From NCBI GenBank assembly GCA_015680685.1, contig MNCI01015910.1, positions 1,292,592 through 1,356,591 of the forward strand: DNA of 64,000 nucleotides. The letters are read 5' to 3'. The translations under genes were made by a program, and so were the position numbers. The DNA is from Gnetum montanum (lineage: Eukaryota > Streptophyta > Gnetopsida > Gnetales > Gnetaceae). Under the pieces are notes generated by a model. That model was not told the origin of the DNA. It worked only from the letters and a program-made list of their open reading frames with translations, and ran no database searches. Positions 19,469-31,330 of the stretch are shown in pieces. How positions within the stretch are numbered: position 1 is the first letter of the stretch; every line of letters begins with the position of its first letter.

Positions 19469-20560
19469 TCTTCAATTGAGGAGTCCATGGGCCCCTTTGT
19501 TAATTATCATTGAGGGTTAATACTTGTATCTCTGAGAACTAACTAAAGGATTTAAAAGTACCAGTAAACCAAGATACATGATTGAAACATGAAACTAACA
19601 ATGAGGTGAGAAATGGAGAGCAATAGATGAGGGGGAGAGCATGTGGAATGGAGTGCTGAGGTCTAGATCGCTATAGTCCCTTTGTGAAGTATGTGGTTAA
19701 GTGACCTGATAAGAATTTGTTCCAGGTCTAGATCAGGACCGACCATGGGCAGTGATGTCATAGCAATGGACTAATACCAACCCATCCACTCAAGGCATAC
19801 ACATGCCTTTAGAGACCAAATCTCGTTCCTAATATAGAAGAGAAGGAAAGTAGGAAGTAGGAAGTAAGGAAGGGCCTTAGTTAGAAGGGACCATCAAGTC
19901 TGGGTAACATGGCTTCCAAGTCCCATAACTAATGCTTGTAGCCCATTATTGGATCTAAGGGGTTTGCTTTGAATTCCCATTATATATATATATATATATT
20001 GGTTTTTTTGTTGTTTATTTTTTTTCTTTTTGAATGGGAACCTCACCATGCAAGGATATCATGGTTGGTCCAAGGGGTGTGCTTTGAATTCCCATGGTTT
20101 TCTTTTTCTTTTTCTTTTTCTTTTTTGAAATAGGAACCACACCATGCAAGGACATGTTAGCTTCCTATTATTCATGGCCATGGAACGAAAAGGAATCCCT
20201 AAGGGTAGCAATGCATGAGAGATTGTAGGAGGATACGCAATCCACCACATCCCCTTGAAGTCACACCCTGTACCTTATCACTTGGATCTTTCCCAAGTTT
20301 GGAATCCACCAAAGTCAAAGATTTATTGGAGTTGATTATTGAAAAAGGAAATTTATTTCTCTTGATCTCGGGACACCATAGAAAAGTGTGAATGGTTGGA
20401 TGTCATGGACTCACTGCTTGTTGCATGAAAGAAAGTGTAAATTGGATTCCTAAAATCAAAATGCTAAGGTAAGAACTAGATATAGTAGGAAAACCATAAT
20501 AAGCATGCCCCCATTGGGAGCAACTATCACACCATCACATCTTGTGGCAATAAGATGGAT
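19469..20560 (-). other. Post-pol non-coding region of B
   Basis: No coding signal. Shared boxes are present: sense CATTGCTATGACATCACTG (near 19750), sense CCTTCTAACTAAGGCCCTT (near 19873-19893) and two copies of sense CCATGCAAGG-complement GCATGGTG(T/A)GGTTCC. Confidence 0.65.
19950..20156 (-). repeat. Local tandem duplication with microsatellites (B)
   Basis: Two units of about 100 bp share GTTTGCTTTGAATTCCCAT or GTGTGCTTTGAATTCCCAT and AACC(T/A)CACCATGCAAGGA. The first contains a TA run (19981-20000), the second a CTTTTT repeat (about 20098-20125). Other copies have one unit. Confidence 0.75.
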
Positions 20561-20569
20561 TTATTACCA

Positions 20570-20710
20570 AAATAAACTAAAATAAAACAAAACAAAAAAA
20601 CTAAAGGTGAAATATATTTATATATAAAAAAGAGAAAGAGTAGGTAATAAATGTTATATGTACGAACGATGATGTAAAACAAAAATGTGTAAAAAAAATA
20701 TAGAAAAGAC
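20570..20710 (-). repeat. T-rich tract of B after integrase
   Basis: The plus strand is A-rich (AAATAAAACAAAACAAAAAA and similar), giving a sense T-rich tract 40-180 bp after the purine motif at 20752. Confidence 0.7.
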
Positions 20711-20751
20711 TTGAGAAGCTAGGATAACTATTTTAGCATGGGTAGCGATCT

Positions 20752-20762
20752 TCCCCATGACT
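20752..20762 (-). promoter_or_regulatory. Internal polypurine-tract-like motif (B, integrase end)
   Basis: Sense AGTCATGGGGA, then AGATCGC. One base differs from B's 3' polypurine tract. Confidence 0.6.
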
Positions 20763-22174
20763 AAGCTTGGAGGAGGAGATACGAAAGATGGAATGTGGCC
20801 GACCTCTTGGCAAAGTGGAAGCGACACTGGTTTGGTGTAGTTCATGGAAGGGTTTTAATTATTGCATGTTGAACAACTATGTTTTTGTTGGCTTGTTAGG
20901 TTTGTGTATGAGTAGAGCCCTGAATGGAAAGGTCTCAAAAACAATATAAGGTCCCTCCCACAGTGTTTGAAACTTGGTCTATTGCAGCACATGTGTGGGG
21001 TTCCAATAGAGAACCTTATCTCCACATTGAAATGTTATCCTTTGAATCCTAAGGTCATGATAGTATTTGTTATATGCCTTATGCACCTCATTTGATGATA
21101 GGGCTACTAATTGATTCTCATCTAGCACATTTAAGTTGATGAGCCATTCTCGCTGTGCTAAGGATAAGTCAAGACCTAAGTCACTTGCAGTGGATAGTGT
21201 TTGGAGTTCTACCTAAATTGGGAGTGTTGGTACTTTTCTCTACACCAACTCATAAGGAGAGTAGCCTATAGGAAGTTTAGTGATAGGCCTAAATGGCATC
21301 ATTAAGTTGTGTGCTCCAATCCCTCCTATATTTGCTGATCATCCTCATTAGGATCTTTGTAATTTTCTAGTTTGTGAATTCGATTTGCCCATTGGCTTGG
21401 GGGTGATAGGGTGTTGTTATTTTATGTTCTATTTCCAAATGTTGCATGAGTTTATGAAAATTATCACCCATGAAGTAAGTGCCATTATTTGAAATGAGTG
21501 CACGCAGCACCCCAAACCTATTCATGATTTGTTGTTGAACAAATCACGTAGCCGTGGTTGAGGAATAGTCAGTGAAGACTACTACCTTTGCCCATTTTGT
21601 ACAGTAGTCCACTATGAAAATAATGTACACCTTTCGATTTGACATGGGTGTGATAGGGCCCATAAATTTGATGCCCCAAATGTCAAAGGGCTTTAGTGGC
21701 TAAATCCACTATTGAGGCCCCTCCACTCTCATCGTCATCCCACTATCTCTTTGACATCAATCACAGGAGCAGATGAACCATTGAGCATATCTGAAGAGTG
21801 TAGGCTAATAGTAATGTACAAGTAGGATCTTAATGGCCATGCACCTTCCTACATAATGGCCCCCATAAGGGCCCTCATGAGCATCTTGGAGGATGCACAA
21901 TTGATCTGCATCAGGGATACACCATAAAACTAAGTCATTTGTACACACCTTGTATAGGTGCCCATTGATTTCCATGAAGTGCTTGGCTCTATGAAGAAAC
22001 TGTTGTTTCTTTCGATGATCCAATTCCTTTGGTAGCTCTTGTGTATGAAGATAGGTAAGGATGTTGTCAAACCAACTTGATCTTGTGGATGCCTTCTTCG
22101 CAATTGCTCCAGTAAAGAGGAGTTCATCTAGAAACTAGTTAGAGAGTGGGCTCTCCTCCTCCATGTTGTCCCAT
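20763..22174 (-). pseudogene. Integrase pseudogene of B
   Basis: The N-terminal zinc-binding region is at 21805-22023: HEGPYGGHYVGRC, followed by the CDxC pair near 21770 (HHCC type). The core has DYCTKWAKVVVF for the first acidic residue. The second is ISNNGTYF, where the catalytic Asp is now Asn. YHPQANGQIE carries the Glu region. The C-terminal domain is badly frameshifted, and no chromodomain is visible before the purine motif that closes the region. It is not functional. Confidence 0.85.
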
Positions 22175-23345
22175 CATAACCAAGACAAGTGATTAGCAAC
22201 CACATTCTCAATTCCCTTTTTTTCAACCATAGTAAGATCAAATTCTTGAAGGATCACAAGCCACCGTATGACACGGGGGCTCACCGTTGGTTTGTTCATA
22301 AGGAACCAAATGGCACTATGGTCCATATGCACAAACACCTTGTATCTGAGCACATAGTGTAGGAACTTTTCCAAGGTAAATACCAGTACCATTAATTGCT
22401 TTTTGATGGTGTTTTAATTTAGTTGAGCACCCAAAATACTTCAGCTTGCACAATGGATGTAATATGGACACTTTTGGTCATCCAGTTATGTGAGCACGAC
22501 TCCTAATGCATAGTTAGATACATACATCATGATGTGAAATGGTTTGGACCAATTAGGGGCTCATAGAATTGGAGTCTCTATGAGTTTTTGCTTCAGTGTT
22601 TGAAATGCAAATTCAAATTTCCCAGTCTACAAAAATGGGGCATCTTTTTTAGTCAGCTCCACCAACAGCTTGGCAATCTTTGAAAAATTCTTGATGAAGT
22701 GCCAGTAGTAGCCAGTGTGTCCAAGGAATGATCAGACGTCCCTTATAGTTCTCAGCTGATTGGTAATTCCTTAGATGACCTTGATCTTCTTAGGATCCAC
22801 TCTGATCCCTTCTTGTGAGATTAAATGCCCCAAAATAATGCCTTCTTGGACCATTAGATGGCTCTTTTGCCAATTGAGCTGTAAGTTAGTTTTTACACAT
22901 CACTTCAAAACTTGCTTAAGGCAATCCAAGGCGTTGGAAGATGCTAAGGACAAGGCGTTGGAAGGCTGCGACCACATTACACAGGCCAAAAGGCATCTTC
23001 ATGTATGCGAAAGTCCCCCAAGGACTCATAAATGTTGTCTTGGCCTAGTCCTCTAGTCCAATTTGGATTTGGTTATAGCCACTGTAACCATCCAAGAAGC
23101 TATAGTAATAATGCCCCGAAATGGTATCCAACACCTAGTCCACGAATGGAAGTGGAAAATGATCCTTAAAGGTTGCCATATTTAGTAATCAAAAGTCGAT
23201 ACAAACTCTCCATTTGCCATGTTTTTTTGGCACAATAATGAATGGGATGATCCATTCGCTATCCACAATGGGGTAGATGAATCCCACCTTCAATAGTTTC
23301 TCAATTTCATCCTTGACAATCTATTTAAGTTTGGGATTTAATTGT
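22175..23345 (-). pseudogene. Reverse transcriptase and RNase H pseudogene of B
   Basis: RT spans about 22560-23345. It begins with the LLKVGFIYPIVDSEW block, then KWRVCIDF and YYSFLDGYSGYNQIQI (23058-23112), the last being typical of Athila/Tat RT. RNase H spans 22175-22560 and ends VLVFTLEKFLHYVLRYKVFV, with HMDHSAIWFLMNKP nearby. An unusual frame-altering stretch at 22930-22980 holds a duplicated KALE(D/G)-like repeat (AAGGCGTTGGAAG twice). Confidence 0.88.
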
Positions 23346-24335
23346 CTTCGTGACTATTTTCATGGCTTCATGGAAGGGTTGATATATATTTGATGTTGGC
23401 ATACCCTAGGATCAATCCCTATTAGCTGAGGATATGACCATGTGAAGGTAGTCAACCACTTGTTCACCATCTTTAGCAACCTCTTTTTTTTGCTTAGGAG
23501 CAAGAGTGGCATTGATTATTATTAGCTTACCATTTTGCAAAAATGCATATTCCAGATTGACTAGTAAGGGTTTTAGTTCTAGGGGCTCCTTTTTAAAGCT
23601 TTCAGGGATCTGCAGCTTTCCCCAATCAGTAGCATCATTGGTAGTGGAAAGTTGTTGATGGACCTATTCCAGTTCATCTATGCTCCCGCATATAGGTACA
23701 TACAAGGCTCTCAAATGATTCTATGCATAGGGTGCTACTATAAGAATCAGTGGTTAGCCACTGGATGCCTTCTTGATTAGTGGTTGTTGCATACATGCAC
23801 TGTTGAATTTGTGATTTGGCAACACACCGACTACATACTTGAATGGATGTCCACTTAATGGACTAGAGTTGTTGCACATAGTTGCACCTGGAGTCACTGT
23901 ACGTGATGCATGGAACACACTTATTCTAAATCTTCCCAAAAGGATTTTCCTTGGAAATCTCAAGGGAGTGATCTTGAAGTCCCAAACATGCATCCACCAT
24001 GTTGGGCCATGCTCGTCCCATTATAATTGAAAAGTCCCCCTTGCATTATCGACACAGATCACCAAGAAATCAGTAGGGTAGGACCACCCACAAATGGTGG
24101 TCATAATATCCTCTACCAATCCCAAGGGAATGGTAATGAATTGGTCTACCAACTCAAGCCAAATGTTGCTTTCCTTTAATGGAGGCAGGTTCCAAGTCTT
24201 ATACATATCATGTGAAATCAGGTTGATACTTGACCCTGAATCTAAAAGAGCTTTGCATGGCTTATTCCCTGCTACCTGAAGATATATGAGGAGGCTTCTT
24301 GGATTAACCAATTAGTCAAGGAGATGACCTACCTT
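23346..24335 (-). pseudogene. Protease and linker pseudogene of B
   Basis: The open stretch 24021-24311 reads SLLIYLQVAGNKPCKALLDS and GSSINLIS, so the catalytic Asp-Ser-Gly-Ser-Ser is intact. It is followed by ITIPLGLVEDIMTTICGWSY, the same flap region as in C. A frameshift near 24020 precedes the MGRAW-like motif. From about 23860 down to 23346 lies the linker to RT with an LLVNLEYAFLQNGKL-like segment. This is a clear homologue of C's protease. Confidence 0.88.
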
Positions 24336-26150
24336 GATCCAGTCCATCACAACATGTGTTAACATGATAGTTTTCACGTTGGAAGGCATTTGGATCAAAG
24401 GTTGCTCAAAGGATTGAATGTCAAAGGTAGCTAGAGATGCAGGGGCACTAGCCATAGGTGAGTGTGAGGGTGTGTTTAGGTTATTAAGCCAAAAAAATAA
24501 ATGTTTCCATGGTTTTGATTCTAACCTACTTAGCTAAGAAGCTAGTTGTAAATTGATGGCCCTCATGGCATTACTCTATTTTGGTTATGGAGGCATTTCT
24601 CCCTACATGGACGAAGTAGGAGGTAGTTGAGTTGAGGGCTAATGGAGAGGTATAGCAGAAGGAGGTGGCAGAGGATATTTTGGATGTGGGATTTTCCCCT
24701 TAGGTGATGGAGATTAAGCCCAAAAGTATTTTGGGGGATAGTAATGATTTTAAAAGGTCATGTGACTAGAAGCGTTGGACGGGGAGATTGGTTGCTAAAC
24801 GTAGTACCCATAAGAATCTGGCTACTAGTAAGGGTACTACTGCCTTGGGGGTGGCATCCCCCATGACTATGGGTGTTTCCATTATTGGTAGTGCTCATAT
24901 GGTTGCGGTGGAGCTCCAGTTGGATAATATCCCTATTACTAGTGGAACTGCCTAGAATTTCCTTAGGGATAAGCTAATCTTCGAGGTGTTTGCCTTTTTT
25001 CTAAGCGAGGATTTAGAGTGTACACCCTAGACTCCTAAAAATGTGACACCATAGGGAAACATCCTTTAGGAAGTTCATATTGGCATATGTCACATCCGTC
25101 ATGTTCCTCAGTGTCAGAGTCTGCAACTTGTTCTATTGCGGCAACTTTTCCCTTACCTTTGTAGTAGGCATGTTTAGCTTCTTTTCTCCTTTGTCAATCT
25201 CGATCATTACTCTATTCTTTGGATTCTTCTATGATTTTTAGAACACTTTGGAATTTTTCATCTAAAGAATCCCACATGTTGTCCACCTTGGCCAAAATCT
25301 CATAAGCAAATTTTTATATGGGAAAGATCTTCCTAATCACCATTGCATCCAGTGGTGATTCCTCCTCATCCTCACAAAATCAAACTTGCCTCTTTCAGAT
25401 GGAAGGATCTTGATTATATTCCTCTGCACTTTCCCGCTTTCATAGGTCTCACTCTTCCTTGGCTACTTGCTTAAATTAATCACTAAACCTGATGAGCCCT
25501 TAACTCGGATAGCCATCCTTGAGCATAAATGCTAAGGGTCCTTCTTATTTTGAAACGGAGCCCATCTGCAACATGGCAAAGTTGTTCCCACTAAGAGTAG
25601 CCATGACCAGGGCATCGATGCAACAATGAGGAATATCTTCTTATGGCTACATCCAAGGGTTTTTGGCTACCTTGTTTCCACCCCTAAATTTTTCATCTTA
25701 GATTATACACTCTCGAGTAAGTTTGGTACTTTTCATTGAAGAGCTTCAACATCGTACTCCATTGCCTGATTGATTTTGGCTCCAAAGATGGGTACCAGCT
25801 TTCTGCTTCCTTGGTAACTATTCAAGGGAATAGCTTGTGTTTCTACCATTCATTTTCAATATTCTACAAGCTACAGGCATCATGAAATTCTTGCAAGTGA
25901 TTCTGTGGATCACAATTATACCCCCCTTTAAATTTGGGGATGTTGTTCATATCAAGGCTCTTGATCTAACTATCTCTCAAGTGCCTGGTAGGTATTTGAA
26001 CTACCTATACTATGTTGAGCATGCTTTGAGTGGAAAGAATTGGTTCATCAAAGTCATGGTCTTGATGATGGCCATGGTGGGTATGATGGTCTCTTCTACC
26101 TTTCCTTTCGTGATGGTGAGCCTCCTATGACTGTCCATGCCCTTGGTCAT
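24336..26150 (-). pseudogene. Gag pseudogene of B, N-terminus missing
   Basis: This matches the basic, core and C-terminal parts of gag in C, including the Pro-rich part and the SWGMP motif at 24858-24868. It has no start: the primer site at 26155-26172 is joined almost directly to the His/Arg-rich region that in C lies about 600 bp into gag. The leader and about 200 N-terminal codons are therefore deleted. Stops are frequent. Confidence 0.75.
24858..24868 (-). promoter_or_regulatory. Polypurine-tract-like motif inside gag (B)
   Basis: Sense AGTCATGGGGG, the same 11 bp as in C's gag and in the 3' polypurine tract. Confidence 0.55.
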
Positions 26151-26154
26151 GACG

Positions 26155-26172
26155 TCCCCGACAACAGCACCA
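26155..26172 (-). promoter_or_regulatory. Primer binding site of B (tRNA-Asp-like)
   Basis: Sense TGGTGCTGTTGTCGGGGA lies one base from the 5' LTR end. It is a C-to-T-decayed form of the tRNA-Asp-type site. Confidence 0.82.
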
Positions 26173-26173
26173 A

Positions 26174-27085
26174 TGATGAGTGGTGAGGTACCCCTACATC
26201 CAACCATACGAATCATAAGCGTTCACACATGGTCTAGATGAATTTTGATGACTGCAAGCACTTACGCATAGTATTCTAGCCATTAAAATCCTAGTTAGAA
26301 TGATCATTGTCCTCTCAACCTCACTTGTGACATTCTGGAATGATGGTTAAGTGAGACTAAGGCATATGATTTTTATATGTTTTCTTTTATTTATAATATT
26401 TAATTCTTCTAATATAGGGAGTAAAAGTCTAGATAATCTAAGATTTCACTACGCTATTACTTGACTATCCCTAGCATAAGCAACTAGTCCCACCCTCTGT
26501 GCACATCCCAAGCATGTCCTAATCACTACTGGATTGCTAGACATTAAGCATCACTAGGTTGCCAAGTGTCAAACATATGTTCAAGGTGGTCATGCTTATG
26601 TGCTCTCATAGACTACTAAAACATACCATAACTATAAAGTGATAACAAAAGTATTAAAATTATTAAATTGTAATAACAAAAGCATTAGAATTGTTAAAGT
26701 ATGAAAATATTAGTGCTTAAGTAATCTAGTTCAAATGTTGCAAGGAATGTTCAAAATGCTCATCTTTATTGTTGTTCATGCCAATGGTCTTAAGTACATT
26801 AATGCTCGAATAAAGAGCCATACATTCTTTGAACTCCTTCTGTGGGCAATTGAAAAATAGTCTAACTCCTACAGGAACAAACTACAAGAGCTTCACTACA
26901 ACTTGAACAAAAGGTACCATAAATGCAGTGGGTGCATGCATATTTATAGCAGAAAATGGACTTTGCATTGAAGAGGCCATGTCAACGCTTGGAAAGATGC
27001 ATTGACAAGGTCATGTTGACGCGGCCGCATTAACGAGGCTTTCTCAATGCAACCTAGTCAACATAGTGGACTGGATGCTTCATCA
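26174..27085 (-). repeat. 5' LTR of element B
   Basis: 912 bp, aligned end to end with 6993-7905. The sense strand starts TGATGAAGC and ends TCATCA. Many differences between the two LTRs are C/T or G/A, as expected from methylated-cytosine decay. Confidence 0.92.
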
Positions 27086-27382
27086 CTTTCTCATTTACCT
27101 CCTTAAGAATTTCAACCTAGTCCTTATAGAGGTTCTTCACTCTCTCATATTTCAAGGATTTATTCTTCTAGGTAGTAATCTCAATGGTACTTTTCTAACA
27201 AAGAGCATGTACCTCCTCCATTAAGAAATTTCTATTTTCTACAGCTAATCTCCTCATGTCTTGGTTCACCTTGACAAGTTATTCCTACTATTAATGAATA
27301 TATTTATTCATTAGGATCTTTTATTATTTAGCATTATGCAAGAGGTGATTCTTTTGGGTTAAAAAAAAAGTTTTTCTATGGA
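27086..27382 (-). pseudogene. Extra ORF of A, middle piece
   Basis: This lies between the insertion points of B (left) and D (right). It aligns with B's 16380-16680 and E's 38800-39100, the coiled-coil part of the extra ORF. It is joined in the original element to 6370-6992 and 34921-36782. Confidence 0.65.
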
Positions 27383-28281
27383 TGATGAATCATTAGTTGG
27401 TTGGGATATCGTTGATGCTATACTGCATCTATTTGATAAAAAGTCAATTTTTTTCCACCAACGATATTGTAACTATGATATTATTTCTATGATGTCATAT
27501 ATTTGATATCATAGCACAAGCTATGTCATCGTAGGTCCAAAGAAATTTCATTCCATCCTTAGGTAGACTCTTGTAGTTTCATTTAATAGTTTTAGCAATA
27601 GAGTGAATGCTTACAGTGTCATGATGGACACTTGTATGGAATCTTTATTCAAGTGAAGTGTACTTGGGCATAGTTCATGTCTAGAAATAAAGATCAAGAT
27701 TGCTTTTCATCATTGAAACATCCACTTAATTTTATTGTTTTACTTAGCATAGTTGTTACTATTTTTTTAGTTTAATCATTTACATTTAAAAGTATTTTAC
27801 TTTACTTATTCATTGGTAAATCAGAATGAGTACAACTAGTTTCAAGCATTTAAGTGTAATCGTTTGGTAATCCTAATAGTATTATTACTTGATTCACCTA
27901 GTAGCATAATGCTTAGTGATCCTAGTAACAGTTACATGAGCCTAAGATGTGTATGGTAAGCCAGGACCAGATGCTCATTGCTCTAGTCTAGAGTAGATTT
28001 ACATTACTATTATTACTTAGATTTAGATTTCTATTCTCAACTTTCATCATGTTCATAACTAGGAGTATTAAAGGCCAAACAACATCAATTATCATATGCC
28101 TCACTTTGGACTAAATCATACATGACAAAGCTACCACTAGTCTAAGTAGGAAGATAGCATCCTGTGATCAATGCTTAATAATCTAGATGTCACAAATAAT
28201 CCCATCCATGCAATTTGATCAAATTGTGCATGAACGCTCATGATTTGTATGGTTGGACATAGGGATATCCACTGCTTATCA
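27383..28281 (+). repeat. 5' LTR of element D
   Basis: Starts TGATGAATC and ends TTATCA. It is about 50 bp shorter than the 3' LTR because it lost part of the U3 GATATC/ATATCACTAATG repeats and the segment with the TATA box. Confidence 0.88.
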
Positions 28282-28282
28282 T

Positions 28283-28300
28283 TGGCACCATTGTTGGGAA
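28283..28300 (+). promoter_or_regulatory. Primer binding site of D (tRNA-Asp-like)
   Basis: TGGCACCATTGTTGGGAA, one base after the LTR. Confidence 0.8.
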
Positions 28301-28412
28301 TCATGCTAGTTATCTAGATTAGTTAGATTATAAATGATCACTATGAAAGTATTGATGATTTACCTTTTAGAAAATATTAATATTTTAAGTCACACATGTA
28401 TCAAGTAAAACC

Positions 28413-30960
28413 ATGTCTTCTTCACATAGGTTTAAGAATGCATCAAATGATGAAAACACATGTAGGGATAGGATATATACTGAAGAAAATTAGAGTGAAC
28501 AAACTCAAGTAGGGATTTCATATGCATATTTAGATGCTTACTACATGCAAGGAATACATTCAACTGGTGCAAATAATCCTAGAGGAGATGGACTAAGTCC
28601 TAGAATAAGAAGGCCCTCTAGGCCTAGGACCCCTCTAAACCTAGAAATGATAGATCAAGGGACCATAGGGGGAGATATCAAAGCCATGATAATTTTCCTA
28701 GTTTCTCATCTTCCTCTTCCTCTTTCACATCTAGTTCTGATGAAGATGAATGTAGGTATAGAAATAGACATACACTAAGGAGTCAAGAAAAAGGTAGAAA
28801 TAGAAATAGATGGGATCATCAAAGTGAGCATAGATAAGATCATCATAATTAGACAAATAGAAATAGAAATTATTACCATGACATGTTTGATGATGGTGAA
28901 CCCTTATTGGCTACTAAGATCATGACACAGATAAGAGAGGTAGTTAGAATACCCCATAGGCACTAAAGGGAATGTCACATTAAAAGGCTTGATATGAATA
29001 ACATCCCTAAATTTGTCGGAGGCTATAACTCTAATCCACAACATCACTGACAAGCCTTCCATGATTTTTGCACCTTACAAAACATTAAGAGTCAGTGGAA
29101 AAAGCTTAAGCTCTTTCCTAGAATACTAATAGATGAAGCTAATGGTTGGTATAGATCATTGGAACCAGATTTAATCCACCAGTGGTTCACAAAGCTAGAG
29201 TTTTTCAATGAAAATTATCAAACCTATGCAAGAGTGTCAAACCTAAGAAAAAAAATCCAAGGATGAAAATAAGAACAACATGAATCCTTGGATGTGGCCT
29301 TGAATAAATACTATTTTCTACTACATAGATGTCTAGGCCATAGTTTTTTTTCAAAAAGAGTAGCTTCTCCACATCATAAATGAACTAGATAACCAAAAGA
29401 GAGAGACCCTTGGGATTTATTCCCAAGGTCAGTTATCCAAATTAAAAGCCCATGAGATACAAAGGCTAATCAAATAGGTGACAAAAGAGGAAGGAGAGCT
29501 ATGTAAACTAGCAAATGTATAGGAATATAAATGAGGTCCAACTCTTCAAAATAAAGAGGTCCATATTTATGATGAGGAAAAAGAGGCAACTCTTGAAGAG
29601 GTGATTTTACAACAAACCTTGCCCACACAAAAATCTATTGTTGAACTTAAAGAAAGGATATATAAGATGTGAGAGTTGATAAATGACAAAGTTACAACTT
29701 GTGTAAAAACCATAGAGGAGAGGGTAATGTAAAAAAGATCAAGTTATCAAAATAAGGAGGAAAAATAATAAAGAAGTAGGTAGGAACACTTACAAGCAAA
29801 AAGGGAAAATAGTTATAGTAGAAGAGGCTATAGACTCAACCATAGAATAGGATGATAGATGTGACATCTATTAATATGATCATCCAAAGGGCTATTTCCT
29901 AGTTATGTTACATTATAAGAGTTTGGGGCTTTTGCTTTGAATCCCAAGTTTGTACAAAAGAAAATGCTTAGGAAATTACCTTATTTACAAGGTAATTATA
30001 GACAATTCTACAACCAATCATACTATTCTAATGCAACTTCTTATCAATATCAGAATTACTATCAACCACAAGGGAAAAACCCATAATCATGGCGGATGCC
30101 ATCAACAAACTAGCAATACCCTTATTACCATCTAGACCCATATGGCTACTATGTTCAACAACCTATTTTCCCAAATGGTTCTACTTCTTTTACCTTGAAC
30201 CACTACTATCACTCTCCTAAATATCATCAATCCATAGCACCTTTGCTAGGATCACCATCTCAAACCTCTTATCCTCTATGACATCCTCAATATTCTCATA
30301 CTTCCTTCCACCATATGTCACCACCAACAACACAAAAAGGATTGGCATCACAACATTAATGGAATAATTTCACTTGTGCTATGAACATACACATAAATGA
30401 TCATTCTAGTATATTTAAACCATAGTCTCAAAAATTTCCTTTCTTTATCATAGTTCCTACACCTAAGCACAAAATTAGTAGACCTACTAGCACATTAAAA
30501 CCAACACAAGTCCAGCCAAGTGCACAACCCTTCATCACCAAAATAATGTCTCCAAATCCTACACAAGAGGCAACACCCATTACCACTCCAATGCAAAACA
30601 TAATAGATGAACTTATTATTGTGAAGGGATAGCAAATTTCATGCATTACTGCTGAAAGCAAAGAGTGCAATTATGGACCAACACTTTAGAACATCAATAT
30701 AGTTACCATTCCAGTCCACAACAACCACAATAAACAACTAGCATATGCAACCAAAAGACTAGAGGCTTCCAAACCAAAAGATACCTTGTGGCCACTAACT
30801 TAGAACCAAAAAATTTCTAACACATCCATGGAAACATCTGAAATACTTACTAATTCCCAAACTAAGAAAATGACTCCAACTAAGAACCCAAAAATGAAAC
30901 AAGTAACTCATAGTCATACACTAAAGGAAAAAGAAAATAGGGACTTAAATGATCATAACT
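28413..30960 (+). pseudogene. Gag pseudogene of D
   Basis: It starts at the ATG at 28413, reading MSSSHRFKNASNDEN. An Arg-rich, Ser-rich part (28545-28800) follows, then the core with RLDMNNIPKFVGGYNS (about 28990), WYRSLEPDLIHQWF and a helical stretch. The same core is visible in F (RLGMNNILRFEGDYNS). The C-terminal part is Pro/Thr/Gln-rich. At 30085-30095 AATCATGGCGG is a decayed copy of the gag purine motif. No protease loop (LLDSG) follows. Stops are numerous. Confidence 0.75.
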
Positions 30961-31087
30961 CAACTACCATTAAAATTATATGGGATGATAATTGAAAAGT
31001 TACATTACTAAAGGTGGTCAATGAACCACCTACAATATATGACCTAGGAGATTTAGGGAGCATTTTCTAAACACTCACCCATGAATT

Positions 31088-31105
31088 CAGTTGCGGGGGA
31101 GATAC
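31088..31105 (+). promoter_or_regulatory. Internal polypurine-tract-like motif (D)
   Basis: CAGTTGCGGGGGAGATAC corresponds to the AGTCATGGGGGAGATGG of C and E. In D it follows gag directly because pol is absent. Confidence 0.5.
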
Positions 31106-31131
31106 TTTACTTTGATTTCAAAATTAATAAG

Positions 31132-31330
31132 TGATTTTTCGATTTTCTTTTTTTTTTTACAATTCTTTTCAATTTTCACATTCTTTGATATTTTTTTTTT
31201 ATTCTTTTATACTTTTCAATTCTTCAATTTTTCATATTCTTTTACATTTTTCAATCCTTTCACATTTTTCATTCTTTACAAATTTTGACAATTTTTACTA
31301 TCTTTTCCATTTTTTTTATACTTTGTTTTC
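31132..31330 (+). repeat. T-rich tract of D
   Basis: Long T runs mixed with TTTTCAATTC and TTCACATTC words. It begins about 30 bp after the purine motif. Apparent ORFs here are Phe/Ser low-complexity and not genes. Confidence 0.8.

Larger units (their letters stand above)
6993..27085 (-). mobile_element. Element B: Athila/Tat-type LTR retrotransposon with both LTRs
   Basis: The LTRs are at 26174-27085 (5') and 6993-7905 (3'), with a tRNA-Asp-like primer site next to the 5' LTR and a polypurine tract next to the 3' LTR. Without element C inside it, the copy is about 12.6 kb. Flanking 5-mers TTTTC (6988-6992) and CTTTC (27086-27090) look like a target duplication with one change. The insertion splits the extra ORF of A. 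Order on the minus strand is LTR, gag, protease, RT, RNase H, integrase, post-pol region, extra ORF, LTR. Confidence 0.9.
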
